Position numbers and translations under genes: made by a program. From Streptomyces sp. NBC_01549 (GTDB lineage Bacteria > Actinomycetota > Actinomycetes > Streptomycetales > Streptomycetaceae), in contig NZ_JAPEPW010000002.1 of NCBI RefSeq assembly GCF_026339955.1, positions 992,001 to 1,056,000 of the forward strand: 64,000 nucleotides of DNA, written 5' to 3'. The first letter of the stretch is position 1, and the number at the start of each line of letters is the position of its first letter. This document shows positions 17,800 through 26,254 of this stretch, one piece after another. Under the pieces are notes generated by a model. That model worked only from the letters and a program-made list of their open reading frames with translations. It did not search any database and had not been told where the DNA came from.

Positions 17800-18609
17800 A
17801 TGAGTGTGCGGAGCAGGAATCATGTGACGGTGACCGGCCGGTCCGGTCGCCCCGTGCTGATGCTGGCACACGGGTTCGGGTGCGACCAGAACATGTGGCG
17901 GCTGGTGGCACCGCTTCTGGAGCGCGACTTCACCGTGGTGCTCTTCGACCACGTGGGAGCGGGGTGTTCCGATCTCACGGCGTGGAGCATGGAGCGTTAT
18001 TCCTCGCTGGAGGGATATGCCGATGATGTACTGGAGATCTGCCATGAGTTGTCGCTCGGGCCGGTGACCTTTGTGGGTCACTCGGTGAGCGCGATGATGG
18101 GTGTTCTGGCTGCGGCGCGGGAGCCGGAGGCCTTCGCCGGTCTGGTGCTGCTCGCCCCGTCGCCGTGTTTCATCGACGATCCGGCCGCCGGATATCGGGG
18201 CGGGTTCAGTGCCGAGGACATCGATGAGCTGCTGGAATCGCTGGATGCGAACTATCTGGGCTGGTCGGGTGCCATGGCGCCGGTGATCATGGGGAATCCC
18301 GAGCGTCCGGAACTGGGCGAGGAGCTCACCAACAGCTTCTGCCGGACCGATCCCGACATCGCCCGGGCCTTCGCCCGGGTGACATTCCTGTCCGACAACC
18401 GCGACGACCTCGCCAAGGTCACCGTGCCCACTTTGGTCGTGCAGTGTTCCAGCGACGCGATCGCGCCCCCGGAGGTCGGACCCTTCGTGCAGGCGCAGAT
18501 CCCCGGCAGCCACCTGGTCACGCTGAACGCGACCGGGCACTGCCCCCAGCTCGCCGCCCCGGAGGAGACGGCTGCCGCGATCACCGCCTTCGCGAGAGCG
18601 AGCCGATGA
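17800..18609 (+). CDS. rsbQ: RsbQ-like alpha/beta hydrolase, energy-stress signalling
   Basis: A 269-residue protein, exactly the length of Bacillus subtilis RsbQ. The start MSVRSRNHVTVTG and HGFGCDQNMWR are hallmark RsbQ motifs. The catalytic triad is in register: S95 in GHSVSAMMG, D219 in CSSDAIAPP and H247 in TGHCPQL. In B. subtilis RsbQ hydrolyses an unknown hydrophobic ligand needed by the PAS domain of the RsbP phosphatase. Here the next gene is a PAS-PP2C phosphatase whose ATG overlaps the rsbQ stop, followed by a STAS protein, which strongly supports this role. Confidence 0.93.
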   Translation: MSVRSRNHVTVTGRSGRPVLMLAHGFGCDQNMWRLVAPLLERDFTVVLFDHVGAGCSDLTAWSMERYSSLEGYADDVLEICHELSLGPVTFVGHSVSAMMGVLAAAREPEAFAGLVLLAPSPCFIDDPAAGYRGGFSAEDIDELLESLDANYLGWSGAMAPVIMGNPERPELGEELTNSFCRTDPDIARAFARVTFLSDNRDDLAKVTVPTLVVQCSSDAIAPPEVGPFVQAQIPGSHLVTLNATGHCPQLAAPEETAAAITAFARASR

Positions 18610-19859
18610 TGTGCAAGACCAGTGACGGCGAGAGCAGCCAGAGCCGTGACGACCTCGCGGCGTTCTCCGCCCTGCTGGAAGACAGCGCGGAAGACCTGTA
18701 CGAACATGCGCCGTGCGGCTATCTCTCCACCCTGCTGGACGGCACGATCGCGAAGATCAACACTACGCTGCTCGACTGGCTGGGCTACCGACGTGGCGAC
18801 CTGGTGGGCCACCAGACGTTCTCCGATCTGCTCACCGTGGGAGGCCGGCTCTACCACGAGACGCACTTCGCTCCGCTGCTGCGCATGCAGGGAGAGGTCA
18901 GCGGAATCGCTCTGGAACTCAAGGCGGCCGACGGCAGCCGTCTGCCGGTACTGGTGACCTCCACGGTCAGGACCGGCAGCGACGGGCAGCCACTGCTGAT
19001 CCGTACCACCGTCTTCGACGCCCGCGACCGCCGCGCCTACGAAACCGAGCTGCTGCGTGCCCGGCAGGAAGCAGAACGCGAACGCGAAGAACTCAAGCGC
19101 CTGAACGCCACCCTGCAACAGACCCTCCTGCCCCCGGCCCTGGTGAATGTGCCCGGCTTGGATGTAGCCGCGCATTACCACATCGCCTCCACCGACAAGG
19201 TCGGCGGCGACTTCTACGACCTGTTCCCTCTCGCCGCCGGGACGTGGGGACTGTTCCTGGGTGACGTGTGCGGCAAGGGCGCAGCCGCAGCGGCCGTCAC
19301 CTCCCTGGCCCGCTACACCCTGCGCGCCGCCGCCGTCTACAACCCCGACCCGGCCGCCGTCCTGAGCAACCTCAACACGGTTCTCAACCACGAATACAAC
19401 GGCGACGACCCGCGGTTCTGCACGGTCATCTTCGGACTGCTCACCCCCGACGCCGACCGAGGTGGCTTCCGTGTCACCCTGGCCAGCGGCGGCCATCCCC
19501 CGGCCCTGCTGATGCGCGCCGACGGCAGTGCCGACTACCTGCCCACCCCCGGCGGGCAGCTCATCGGCGTCCTGCCCGACGCCTACATCGCCACGACCAC
19601 CGTCCGCCTGGACCCCGGCGACACCCTGCTGCTCCACACAGACGGCCTCACCGAAGCACACACCACCCAGATCACTGACAGCGACCGCTACGGTGACGAC
19701 GCTCTTCTCGACTTCGCCCAGGTCCTGGCACCGACGACCGCCTCCGACGCCATCGCCGCGGTCCGTGAACTGCTCGACACATTCGGCACCGGAGTGGACG
19801 ACGACACCGCCGTGCTCGCCATCAGCGTGCCCCGACCCACCAGTGAAGAGCAGTCGTGA
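18606..19859 (+). CDS. rsbP: RsbP-like PAS-PP2C (SpoIIE-type) phosphatase
   Basis: A 417-residue protein: N-terminal PAS (residues about 25-145, APCGYLSTLLDGTIAKINTT), a short coiled coil with repeated Glu/Arg (about 150-180), then a PPM/SpoIIE phosphatase. Metal-binding motifs are GGDFYDLFPL and GDVCGKGAAAA; the C-terminal metal site is LHTDGLTEA and VDDDTAVLAI. It should dephosphorylate a STAS anti-anti-sigma factor, most simply the product of the next gene. The ATG at 18606 overlaps the rsbQ stop; its stop overlaps the GTG of the STAS gene, so the three are translationally coupled. Confidence 0.92.
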   Translation: MMCKTSDGESSQSRDDLAAFSALLEDSAEDLYEHAPCGYLSTLLDGTIAKINTTLLDWLGYRRGDLVGHQTFSDLLTVGGRLYHETHFAPLLRMQGEVSGIALELKAADGSRLPVLVTSTVRTGSDGQPLLIRTTVFDARDRRAYETELLRARQEAEREREELKRLNATLQQTLLPPALVNVPGLDVAAHYHIASTDKVGGDFYDLFPLAAGTWGLFLGDVCGKGAAAAAVTSLARYTLRAAAVYNPDPAAVLSNLNTVLNHEYNGDDPRFCTVIFGLLTPDADRGGFRVTLASGGHPPALLMRADGSADYLPTPGGQLIGVLPDAYIATTTVRLDPGDTLLLHTDGLTEAHTTQITDSDRYGDDALLDFAQVLAPTTASDAIAAVRELLDTFGTGVDDDTAVLAISVPRPTSEEQS

Positions 19860-20218
19860 CCCAGCTGACCGTCCACACCCGCGCCACCCCCGCCGGACCC
19901 GTCATCGAACTGACCGGAGAACTCGACAACGACAGCGCGCCCGACGTACGCGCGCTCCTGCCCCGCCTGGCACTCCGGGCAGGCCAGCAACTCGTCATCG
20001 ACCTGACCGGCATCACCTTCTGCGACTCCAGCGGCATCACCGTCCTCATCGCTGCCCGCAATCACGCTCTCGCCGCCCAGGCAGACATCGCACTGGCAGC
20101 GGTCCCCGACCGCGTCAGCCGAATCTTCCACATCGTCGGGCTGGACCAGGTCTTCCCCACCCACCCCACCGCACAAGCGGCCGAAACAGCCTGGACACCA
20201 CCCACTCCCGCCCCCTGA
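19856..20218 (+). CDS. STAS-domain anti-sigma factor antagonist (RsbV-like)
   Basis: 120 residues with a complete STAS fold. The phosphorylatable Ser lies in TFCDSSGITVL, preceded by LVIDLTGI, the usual strand before the site. The GTG at 19856 overlaps the phosphatase stop. In partner switching the unphosphorylated form captures an anti-sigma kinase and frees a stress sigma factor. No anti-sigma kinase or sigma gene is adjacent, so the partner must be elsewhere, or be one of the HATPase-bearing proteins at 38.5-43.5 kb (inference). Confidence 0.9.
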   Translation: MTQLTVHTRATPAGPVIELTGELDNDSAPDVRALLPRLALRAGQQLVIDLTGITFCDSSGITVLIAARNHALAAQADIALAAVPDRVSRIFHIVGLDQVFPTHPTAQAAETAWTPPTPAP

Positions 20219-20433
20219 ACGTACCGCCCCTTCACCAGCAGGTGGGGATGGAGGTTGCCGAGTGTCCGCGTGACCGTGATTGCCCAGGAACTGGTGGCCT
20301 GCCTGGTGAACAGCGCGCGCAGGCGGGCAGCCCTACGCCGCGGCATCCTGCCGTGTGCCCCGCCGGGTCACGGGTACACGTAGCGGCGACATGCCCCCTG
20401 AGGCCTCACACGCTCCCTGAGGAGATGACTCGG

Positions 20434-20724
20434 ATGCTGTTCATCGGACTGCTCCTCCTCTCGGCCACCGGCGCGTTCACCGGCCTGGCCATCGCCGACA
20501 ACCTGTCCGGCGGACCCGAGTACACCGTGTCAGTGCTCGACCACGACATCGTCACCATGAACACCCTGGCCATCTTCTGCTCCGGCCTCGCACTGGCGCT
20601 GATCTTCTGCCTGGGTCTGGCCATGGCGATGCGCGGGACGGCACACCGGCATCACAGCCCGCGCGCCCAGCGGACCCTGGTCGCCGGGCCGGACACGGTG
20701 GCCGGACCGCACCCCCAGCACTGA
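20434..20724 (+). CDS. small two-helix membrane protein
   Basis: A 96-residue protein from the ATG at 20434, nine bases after GAGGAG; the in-frame ATG at 20425 directly abuts that site and is less likely. Two hydrophobic helices are evident: LFIGLLLLSATGAFTGLAI (residues 2-20) and LAIFCSGLALALIFCLGLAM (about 38-58). The tail is His/Arg-rich and cytoplasmic by the positive-inside rule. Similar short proteins occur in Streptomyces near stress genes, with no known role. It lies 215 bases after the STAS gene and probably has its own promoter. Confidence 0.75.
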   Translation: MLFIGLLLLSATGAFTGLAIADNLSGGPEYTVSVLDHDIVTMNTLAIFCSGLALALIFCLGLAMAMRGTAHRHHSPRAQRTLVAGPDTVAGPHPQH

Positions 20725-20840
20725 CAAAGCGACGAAGCGCCGCCGCCGGCACAGGGCGCTCGGGTCCCCTGCCCGGCCATTGGCCCGCATGTCCCACCAG
20801 GACCGGCCCTTGGCCCATATGTCCCGTGAAGGAGCGAGTG

Positions 20841-21129
20841 ATGAGCGAAGGTTGCGCTGTCCGACTACCGCCGCAAGCGCGACTCTCAACTCGGCGCGAC
20901 CGGCAAGCTCACCCGCGCCTACCGGCCCCAGACCAATGGCAAAGTCGAACGCTTCAACCGCACCCTCCTCGAAGAGTGGGCCTACCTACGGCCCTACACC
21001 TCAAACGACGAGCGAACAGCAGCCCTCGACACCTTCCTTCACACCTACAACTACCATCGCTGCCACACCGCACTCGGAGGCCAGCCCCCGATCAGCCGCG
21101 TCAACAACCCTGCGGGTCAATACAACTAG
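20841..21129 (+). pseudogene. IS481-family transposase, C-terminal remnant
   Basis: The frame TGKLTRAYRPQTNGKVERFN, LLEEWAYLRPYTSNDERTAA and RCHTALGGQPPISRVNNPAG ends with a TAG at 21127-21129. The RPQTNGKVERFNRTLLEEWA block with its catalytic Glu is the diagnostic IS481 end. The N-terminal HTH and first two Asp residues are absent. Its 3' edge has cut a small signal-peptide gene on the other strand. Confidence 0.8.
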
Positions 21130-21189
21130 GGCTCCGCCCACCACCACGGAGGTGACAGCGATACACATGCCCTTCGTCAGGTTACTCAC
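21130..21189 (-). pseudogene. signal-peptide gene, 5' end only, cut by IS481 remnant
   Basis: On the reverse strand a GTG at 21189 is preceded by AAGGAG 8 bases upstream and begins SNLTKGMCIAVTSVVVGGA, which reads like a secretion signal. Coding is then replaced by the IS481 remnant. The leader resembles that of the small secreted peptide at 36383-36637 (MKKLTRRVAVTAFSAAVVG). Both genes have a pair of CCATACG-type palindromes upstream. This suggests a sister gene of the same regulon, destroyed by the insertion. Confidence 0.5.
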
Positions 21190-21351
21190 GGTTTTTCTCC
21201 TTCAGGCCAGAGCAATCCGTCAGCGCAACGGGTGCTCCTGTCGCTGGTGCAGTTCGTGGGGCGCTGTTGGCCGCTCCGTGCGGGTTCGGTCGGCTCTGCG
21301 CTGCGTCACCGAGCGCGAGAGAAGTCGCTCTCGCAGCAAGGCAATAAGGTT

Positions 21352-21399
21352 CCATACGACGTAGGGAAGTACCTTTCGAATGAACCATGCGACGTATGG
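21352..21399. promoter_or_regulatory. pair of CCATACG/CGTATGG palindromes
   Basis: Sites 21352-21366 (CCATACGACGTAGGG) and 21385-21399 (CCATGCGACGTATGG), centres 33 bases apart and about 170-200 bases upstream of the truncated signal-peptide gene. They match the palindromes at the P450/TetR intergenic region (34.1-34.2 kb) and at 36.7 kb, so the TetR at 34228 probably binds here. Confidence 0.65.
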
Positions 21400-21830
21400 A
21401 AATGCGAGTGCGAAGTTCCGTCGCCCTAGGGGTGTTGATCGGGGCCCCAGGTAAGAGGCGGCCTCGACTCGCTCGAAGGCCCGCGACCTCGAGGCATCTC
21501 TGCAGCAGTCGAGGCGTGCGTGCCGTCTTTGGGACCCCACTGGTGGAGATCGCCGTGACGACCACTCATCGAACTGCCGCTCAAGGCGCTCACTCTCCGC
21601 ATGACACGCGGCACCGCATGATCACCCGGGCTGCAGCCACTCGTTGATGGCCGCTATGAGGATGGTCGCTTCCAGAAAGTCCATCACAGCCACCCGGGCA
21701 GGGGAGAAAAATCGGCGCCGGTACTAAGGAGAGCACCGGCACCCACGGCATGGCACCTTTCACTTCTACGCCGACCACGCTCGGGCTGATCGGACTTCGG
21801 ATCCGGCCCGACCAGGCGGCTGCCGTGCCG
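21400..21830. other. gene-free stretch
   Basis: No convincing gene in either direction between the palindrome pair and the nitroreductase. A short reverse-strand string near 21640-21690 (DFLEATILIAAINEWLQPG) might be the end of a lost gene, but I cannot assign it. Confidence 0.35.
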
Positions 21831-22457
21831 TCAGGCCCAGGCGAGGGCGTGCTCGACGGGCACGCGGGGCAGCCGCGGGAACCACGGGTCGGCACCGGGG
21901 TGACCGATGTTGACCACCAGATGCGAGCGCCAGCCGGTACCGGCGAAGAACTCCTCGTCCATGCCGGCCTTGTCGAAGCCCGCCATGGGACCGGCCGCGA
22001 ACCCCGCCGCACGGACCGCGAGCAGGAAGACCCCGGTCTGCAGTGCCGAGTTGTAGGCCGCGATGCTCTCGCGCGCGTCGATCTGGTCGGCGAACGCCGC
22101 TCGCAGCAAGTCTCCGCGGGCCGGGAAGACGGTCGGCATCTGCTCATGGAAGTCGAGGTCGTACGCCAGGACCGCCACAGCCGGCGCACTGAGCGTCTTG
22201 GCCCTGTTGCCCTCGTCGAGATGCCGGACGAGTCGCTCCTTGCCCTCGCGGGTCCGCACGAAGAGCACGCGCAGAGGCTGGCCGTTGGCGGCGCTCGGCG
22301 ACCAGCGGGCGAGTTCCCAGATCATGGTCAGTTCGTCGTCGGCAACGGCCACCTCGGCGAAGGTGTTCGCGGTGCGGGCCTCGGTGAACAGCACCTTTCG
22401 TCCGGCGTCGTCGAGGACATCGAGGGCCTGCGGTTCGCGGTCGGTCATGCTCATCAT
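21831..22457 (-). CDS. nitroreductase family protein (RutE/HadB-like)
   Basis: About 208 residues of an FMN-dependent nitroreductase-fold enzyme of the RutE group: TEARTANTFAEVAVADDELT, the FMN-binding WSPSAANGQPLRVLFV, and GFAAGPMAGFDKAGMDEEFF. RutE relatives reduce malonic semialdehyde or similar short enals in pyrimidine and aromatic catabolism. Starts at 22457, 22454 and 22448 are possible; 22457 has a purine-rich AGAGAGAA just upstream. It is downstream of the ring-cleavage operon but separated by a strong hairpin at 22480-22514, so it may have independent transcription. Confidence 0.85.
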   Translation of the reverse strand: MMSMTDREPQALDVLDDAGRKVLFTEARTANTFAEVAVADDELTMIWELARWSPSAANGQPLRVLFVRTREGKERLVRHLDEGNRAKTLSAPAVAVLAYDLDFHEQMPTVFPARGDLLRAAFADQIDARESIAAYNSALQTGVFLLAVRAAGFAAGPMAGFDKAGMDEEFFAGTGWRSHLVVNIGHPGADPWFPRLPRVPVEHALAWA

Positions 22458-22479
22458 TTCTCTCTTACTTCGGTTGTGT

Positions 22480-22514
22480 GTGGTGCCGGGGCGGATTGAC
22501 CGCCCCGGCACCAC
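22480..22514. terminator. 15-bp perfect hairpin between acetoacetyl-CoA synthetase and nitroreductase genes
   Basis: Arms GTGGTGCCGGGGCGG (22480-22494) and CCGCCCCGGCACCAC (22500-22514) with a 5-base loop. It lies 82 bases after the stop of the ligase gene and should end or attenuate the catabolic operon transcript. Confidence 0.75.
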
Positions 22515-22596
22515 CCCCTGGGGACGGGGTTTACGGAGCCGGGCAGGGCACAAGGACCCGGTGCTGTCACGTGGGCCTGTGGTCCCCTGGCCGACG

Positions 22597-24615
22597 TCAT
22601 GTGTCGTGCGCTGACCGCTTGTTCCGCTCCGCGCCCAGGCGGGCGAAGTAGGCGATCAGGTCGGGATTGTCGACCGCCTCGGGGTTCAGGACTTGCTCGG
22701 CAGGCGCACCCTGGAGCAGGCGCTTGACGGGAACCTCGAGTTTCTTGCCGGTCTTCGTGTGCGGGAGGGCCCGTACGGCGAGGATCTCGTCGGGGACGTG
22801 GCGGGGTGAGGCGCCGGTGCGGATCGCGTCGCGGATCCGGACGCGCAGGGAGTCGTCCAGGGCGACCCCGTCGGCGAGGACCACGAAGAGCGGCATCCAG
22901 TAGCGGCCGTCGGGTTCCTCCGCGCCGATGACGAGGGCCTCGGTGATCTCGGGGAGGCGTTCGACGACGTCGTGGATGTCGGCACTGCCCAGGCGCACGC
23001 CGTTGCGGTTGAGGGTGGCGTCGGAGCGGCCGTGGACGATCACCGATCCGTGCGAGGTGAGTGTGATCCAGTCGCCGTGCCGCCACACACCGGGGTAGGC
23101 GCCGAAGTAGGCGTCGCGGTAGCGGCTGCCGTCGGGGTCGTTCCAGAAATACTGCGGCATGGACGGCATGGGCCGGGTGACGACCAGTTCGCCGACCTGG
23201 TCGAGGACAGGGGTGCCCGTCGCGTCGTAGGCGGCCAGGGCCACGCCGAGGCTGGGGGCGGACAGCTCCCCCGCCCAGACGGGGGTCGTGGAGGCGCTGC
23301 CGGCGAAGCCGGAGACGATGTCCGTGCCGCCGCTGGTGGAGGCCAGCTGGACGCCGGCGCCCACGTGGTCGCGGACCCAGGGGTAGGCGGAGGCGGGCAG
23401 AGCGGAGCCGGTGCAGCCGACGACGCGGATGGCCGACAGGTCGTGCACGGAGGGTTCGATGCCCAGCTTGGCCATGGTCAGCAGGTACTGAGGACTGGTG
23501 CCGAAGACGGTGACTTTGTGACGGGCCGCCAGCTCCCACAGGACGTCCGGACGTGCCTGCGGTGCCGGGCTGCCGTCGTATGTGCAGGTGGTGGCACCGG
23601 TCAGCAGGGTGGAGACGACCAGGTTCCACATCATCCAGTGGGTGGTGGTGTACCACAGCAGGCGGTCCCCGGTGCCCAGATCGGTGTGCAGGCCGAGGGT
23701 CTTGAGGTGTTCGAGCAGGACGCCGCCGTGCCCGTGGACGATGCCCTTGGGCAGTCCGGTGGTGCCGGAGGAGAAGACGACCCACAGGGGGTGGTCGAAC
23801 GGCACCGGGACGATGTTGAGGTGCTCGACACGGGTGGCCGCGTCCTCCCAGGCAACTCTCAGCCCCGAGTTCCCGCCCTCGGGCCACTCAAGGCCCACGT
23901 GGTCCACGAGTACCGTGGCCTTCAACGTCGGCAGGGCGGCAGCGAGTTCGAGCGAGGCGGCGCGGCGGTCGTGGGTCGTGCCGTTGAAGAGGTAGCCGTC
24001 AGCGGTGATGAGCACCGTGGGTTCGAGCTGGGCGAAGCGGTCGGCGGCGGCCCTGGGCGCGTAGTCCTGGCCGCACACCGACCACACCGCGCCCAGGCTT
24101 GCGGTGGCCAGGAAGGCAATGACGGCGTGGGGGGTGTTGGGCAGATAGCCCACCACCCGGTCGCCCTGTCCGACGCCCAGGTCGCGCAGGCCAGCAGCCA
24201 CAGAGGCGACCCGGGCGCGCAGCTCCCGGCCCGTGATCTCGTACCCGGCCCCGGTCTCGTCCAGGGCGGTGATCGCGGGAGCGTCCGGCTGCAGGTTGCG
24301 CAGCGCGTGATGGGCGTAGTTGAGGGTGACGCCGGGGAACCAGCGGGCGCCGGGCATGGTCTCCTCGGCCAGCACCCGCTCGTACTCAGTCGTCGCGTCG
24401 ATGTCGAAGTACTCCCACACCGCGGCCCAGAACCCTTCGAGGTCGGTGACGGACCACTGGTGCAGGGCTCGGTAGTCCGTGGGGTCCTGGATTCCTTCGG
24501 CGCCCCGGTGCCGGGCCGCCCATCGGGCGAAGTCCGCGATGCGGCTGCGGGCGGCCGACTTCGGGTCGGGAGTGAAGAAGGGTTCCGTATACGGCTCAGA
24601 GTGCGGGGTGGTCAT
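22597..24615 (-). CDS. aacS: acetoacetate-CoA ligase
   Basis: A 672-residue AMP-forming synthetase of the acetoacetyl-CoA synthetase group. The ATP motif VVFSSGTTGLPKGIVHGHGG is complete and is followed by the family-specific LWYTTTHWMMWNLVVSTLLT. The adenylate motif GGTDIVSGF and the C-terminal hinge (GRSDATLNRNGVRLGS) and lysine (KTGKKLEVPVKRLLQG) are present. It activates acetoacetate or a similar 3-oxo acid, which would let the operon channel ring-cleavage products into CoA metabolism. Sixteen bases separate it from the MhpA-like gene; GAGGAG precedes the ATG. Confidence 0.92.
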   Translation of the reverse strand: MTTPHSEPYTEPFFTPDPKSAARSRIADFARWAARHRGAEGIQDPTDYRALHQWSVTDLEGFWAAVWEYFDIDATTEYERVLAEETMPGARWFPGVTLNYAHHALRNLQPDAPAITALDETGAGYEITGRELRARVASVAAGLRDLGVGQGDRVVGYLPNTPHAVIAFLATASLGAVWSVCGQDYAPRAAADRFAQLEPTVLITADGYLFNGTTHDRRAASLELAAALPTLKATVLVDHVGLEWPEGGNSGLRVAWEDAATRVEHLNIVPVPFDHPLWVVFSSGTTGLPKGIVHGHGGVLLEHLKTLGLHTDLGTGDRLLWYTTTHWMMWNLVVSTLLTGATTCTYDGSPAPQARPDVLWELAARHKVTVFGTSPQYLLTMAKLGIEPSVHDLSAIRVVGCTGSALPASAYPWVRDHVGAGVQLASTSGGTDIVSGFAGSASTTPVWAGELSAPSLGVALAAYDATGTPVLDQVGELVVTRPMPSMPQYFWNDPDGSRYRDAYFGAYPGVWRHGDWITLTSHGSVIVHGRSDATLNRNGVRLGSADIHDVVERLPEITEALVIGAEEPDGRYWMPLFVVLADGVALDDSLRVRIRDAIRTGASPRHVPDEILAVRALPHTKTGKKLEVPVKRLLQGAPAEQVLNPEAVDNPDLIAYFARLGAERNKRSAHDT

Positions 24616-24631
24616 GGTGTGGTGCTCCTCG

Positions 24632-26254
24632 TCAGGCTGGCCGGGCATCGGCGGTACGGCGGGCCGTGTGCAACAGGGGGGCCCAGGCGACGGTGTCCAT
24701 GAAGTCACCGGTGCCGGCCAGGACGGTGTCCATCACGACGCGGTCGGGGCGCAGCAGGACGGCGTCGGCACGGCCGCGGGCCAGCCAGCCGGCCAGGGTG
24801 CCGTCGTCGCCCAGGTCGTCGACGCGGATCGTCGGGGCGCCCAGCACCGTGGCCACGACCGTCATCTGCGCTGTGGGTGGCACAGCGGTCAGGACGGCGA
24901 AGGAGTCTCCGAGGACGTCATCGAGACGCACTCGCCTGCCGTCGTGCCGCACCCAGGGCTGCGGGCAGAAGGTGCCGGCCAGCACGCGGCCGGTCAGTCT
25001 GGGCCGGCGCCGTACGAGTGGACCCGCGGTCAGGCCGGGACTGAGGTCACGGCTCACCGCCGCGGTCACACCGGGGATGCGACAGGCCGCACCCACGACC
25101 GCCCGGCGGAACGCCGCACCGCGGTCCTGTCCGCCGGTCATGGCCCAGCCGACGGCGACCGCCACGCGGATCACATGGCGGGCGTGCGGCTTGCGTTCAC
25201 GTTCGTAGGTGTCCAGCAGCCCCTCGTTTGCACCCCGTTGGAGCACCCGGGCGAGCTTCCAGGTGAGGTTCTGGGCGTCGCGCAGGCCCGCGCACAGACC
25301 CTGCCCCACGAAGGGCGGGGTGAGATGGGCGGCGTCGCCCAGCAGGAAGACGCGCCCCTTGCGCCACCGATCGGCGAGACGGGCCCGGAAGGTGTACTGC
25401 GCCTGCCGTATCACCTCGAAGTCGTCGCCCTGCGAGGCGTCGGGCGGCAGGTCCACCCAGGGGGCGACCAGCTCGCGCAGGCGCTCCCATCCGTCCGGGC
25501 CGTCCAGGTTCTGGTCGTCGGCCAGCCGGAACTCCCAGCGGTAACGGTCCTCGCCGACGCGCATGAAGGTGGCCGGCCGGGTGGGCGAGCAGATCTGCTC
25601 GGCGCCTTCCCAGGTGCGCACAGGGCGGCTGGTGCGCACGTCGATGACCCGCCAGCTCTCCTCGAAGTGCAGGTCCTCCCACACGGCGCCGATGGTGTCA
25701 CGGGTGAGACTGCCCGCACCGTCGCAGCCGAGTACGGCATCGGCCCACAGGTGCTCCTCCTCGTCGCTGCCGTCGCGACGGAAAGTGACCCGGACGGAAC
25801 CCGTCGGATCGTTCGGTCCATCGGTGTCACGTGCGACGGACTGGGTGAGGGACACGACCTCCACCCCACTCCACAGCTCGCACTCAGGACGACGCGCCAA
25901 GGCGTCACGCAGCAGGCGTTCCAGCTCGGGCTGGTCGAACATGCTGGTCTGGGGGAAGCCGTGATGTCCGTGGGTGGACCGCGGGAATTCGGCGATCACC
26001 CGGCGCCCGGCGTCCAGCAGCCGCAGTCCGGGCGCCGGTCGCGCGAGGGCGGCGAACTCCTCGTGTACACCGGCGCTCTGCAGGATCCGGCGGATCTCGT
26101 CGTCCACGACGACGGCGCGCGGCAACGGGTAGATGTCCCGGTGCCGTTCCAGTACGACGCTGGGCACTCCGTGCCGGGCGAGCAGCAGGGCGGCCGTGAC
26201 CCCGACGGGTCCCGCACCGATGATCACCACCGGTTTCCGGGATGCAGCCTTCAT
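24632..26254 (-). CDS. FAD-dependent aromatic hydroxylase, MhpA-like
   Basis: A 540-residue class A flavin monooxygenase. It has GxGxxG as GAGPVGVTAALLLARHG at the N-terminus, the family segment LPRAVVVDDEIRRILQSAG, and the second FAD motif GDAAHLTPPFVGQGLCAGLR with DAQNLTWKLARVL. Length and motifs fit 3-(3-hydroxyphenyl)propionate-type hydroxylases, which place a second hydroxyl ortho or para on a phenol using NAD(P)H and O2. Its ATG overlaps the stop of the FAH gene (ATGA), so it is translated as part of the same operon as the dioxygenase, consistent with preparing the ring for cleavage. Confidence 0.92.
   Translation of the reverse strand: MKAASRKPVVIIGAGPVGVTAALLLARHGVPSVVLERHRDIYPLPRAVVVDDEIRRILQSAGVHEEFAALARPAPGLRLLDAGRRVIAEFPRSTHGHHGFPQTSMFDQPELERLLRDALARRPECELWSGVEVVSLTQSVARDTDGPNDPTGSVRVTFRRDGSDEEEHLWADAVLGCDGAGSLTRDTIGAVWEDLHFEESWRVIDVRTSRPVRTWEGAEQICSPTRPATFMRVGEDRYRWEFRLADDQNLDGPDGWERLRELVAPWVDLPPDASQGDDFEVIRQAQYTFRARLADRWRKGRVFLLGDAAHLTPPFVGQGLCAGLRDAQNLTWKLARVLQRGANEGLLDTYERERKPHARHVIRVAVAVGWAMTGGQDRGAAFRRAVVGAACRIPGVTAAVSRDLSPGLTAGPLVRRRPRLTGRVLAGTFCPQPWVRHDGRRVRLDDVLGDSFAVLTAVPPTAQMTVVATVLGAPTIRVDDLGDDGTLAGWLARGRADAVLLRPDRVVMDTVLAGTGDFMDTVAWAPLLHTARRTADARPA

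Noticed and set aside
20219..20433. Possible transposase scrap between the STAS gene and the small membrane protein
   Set aside because: The short frames match nothing specific enough to support a call.
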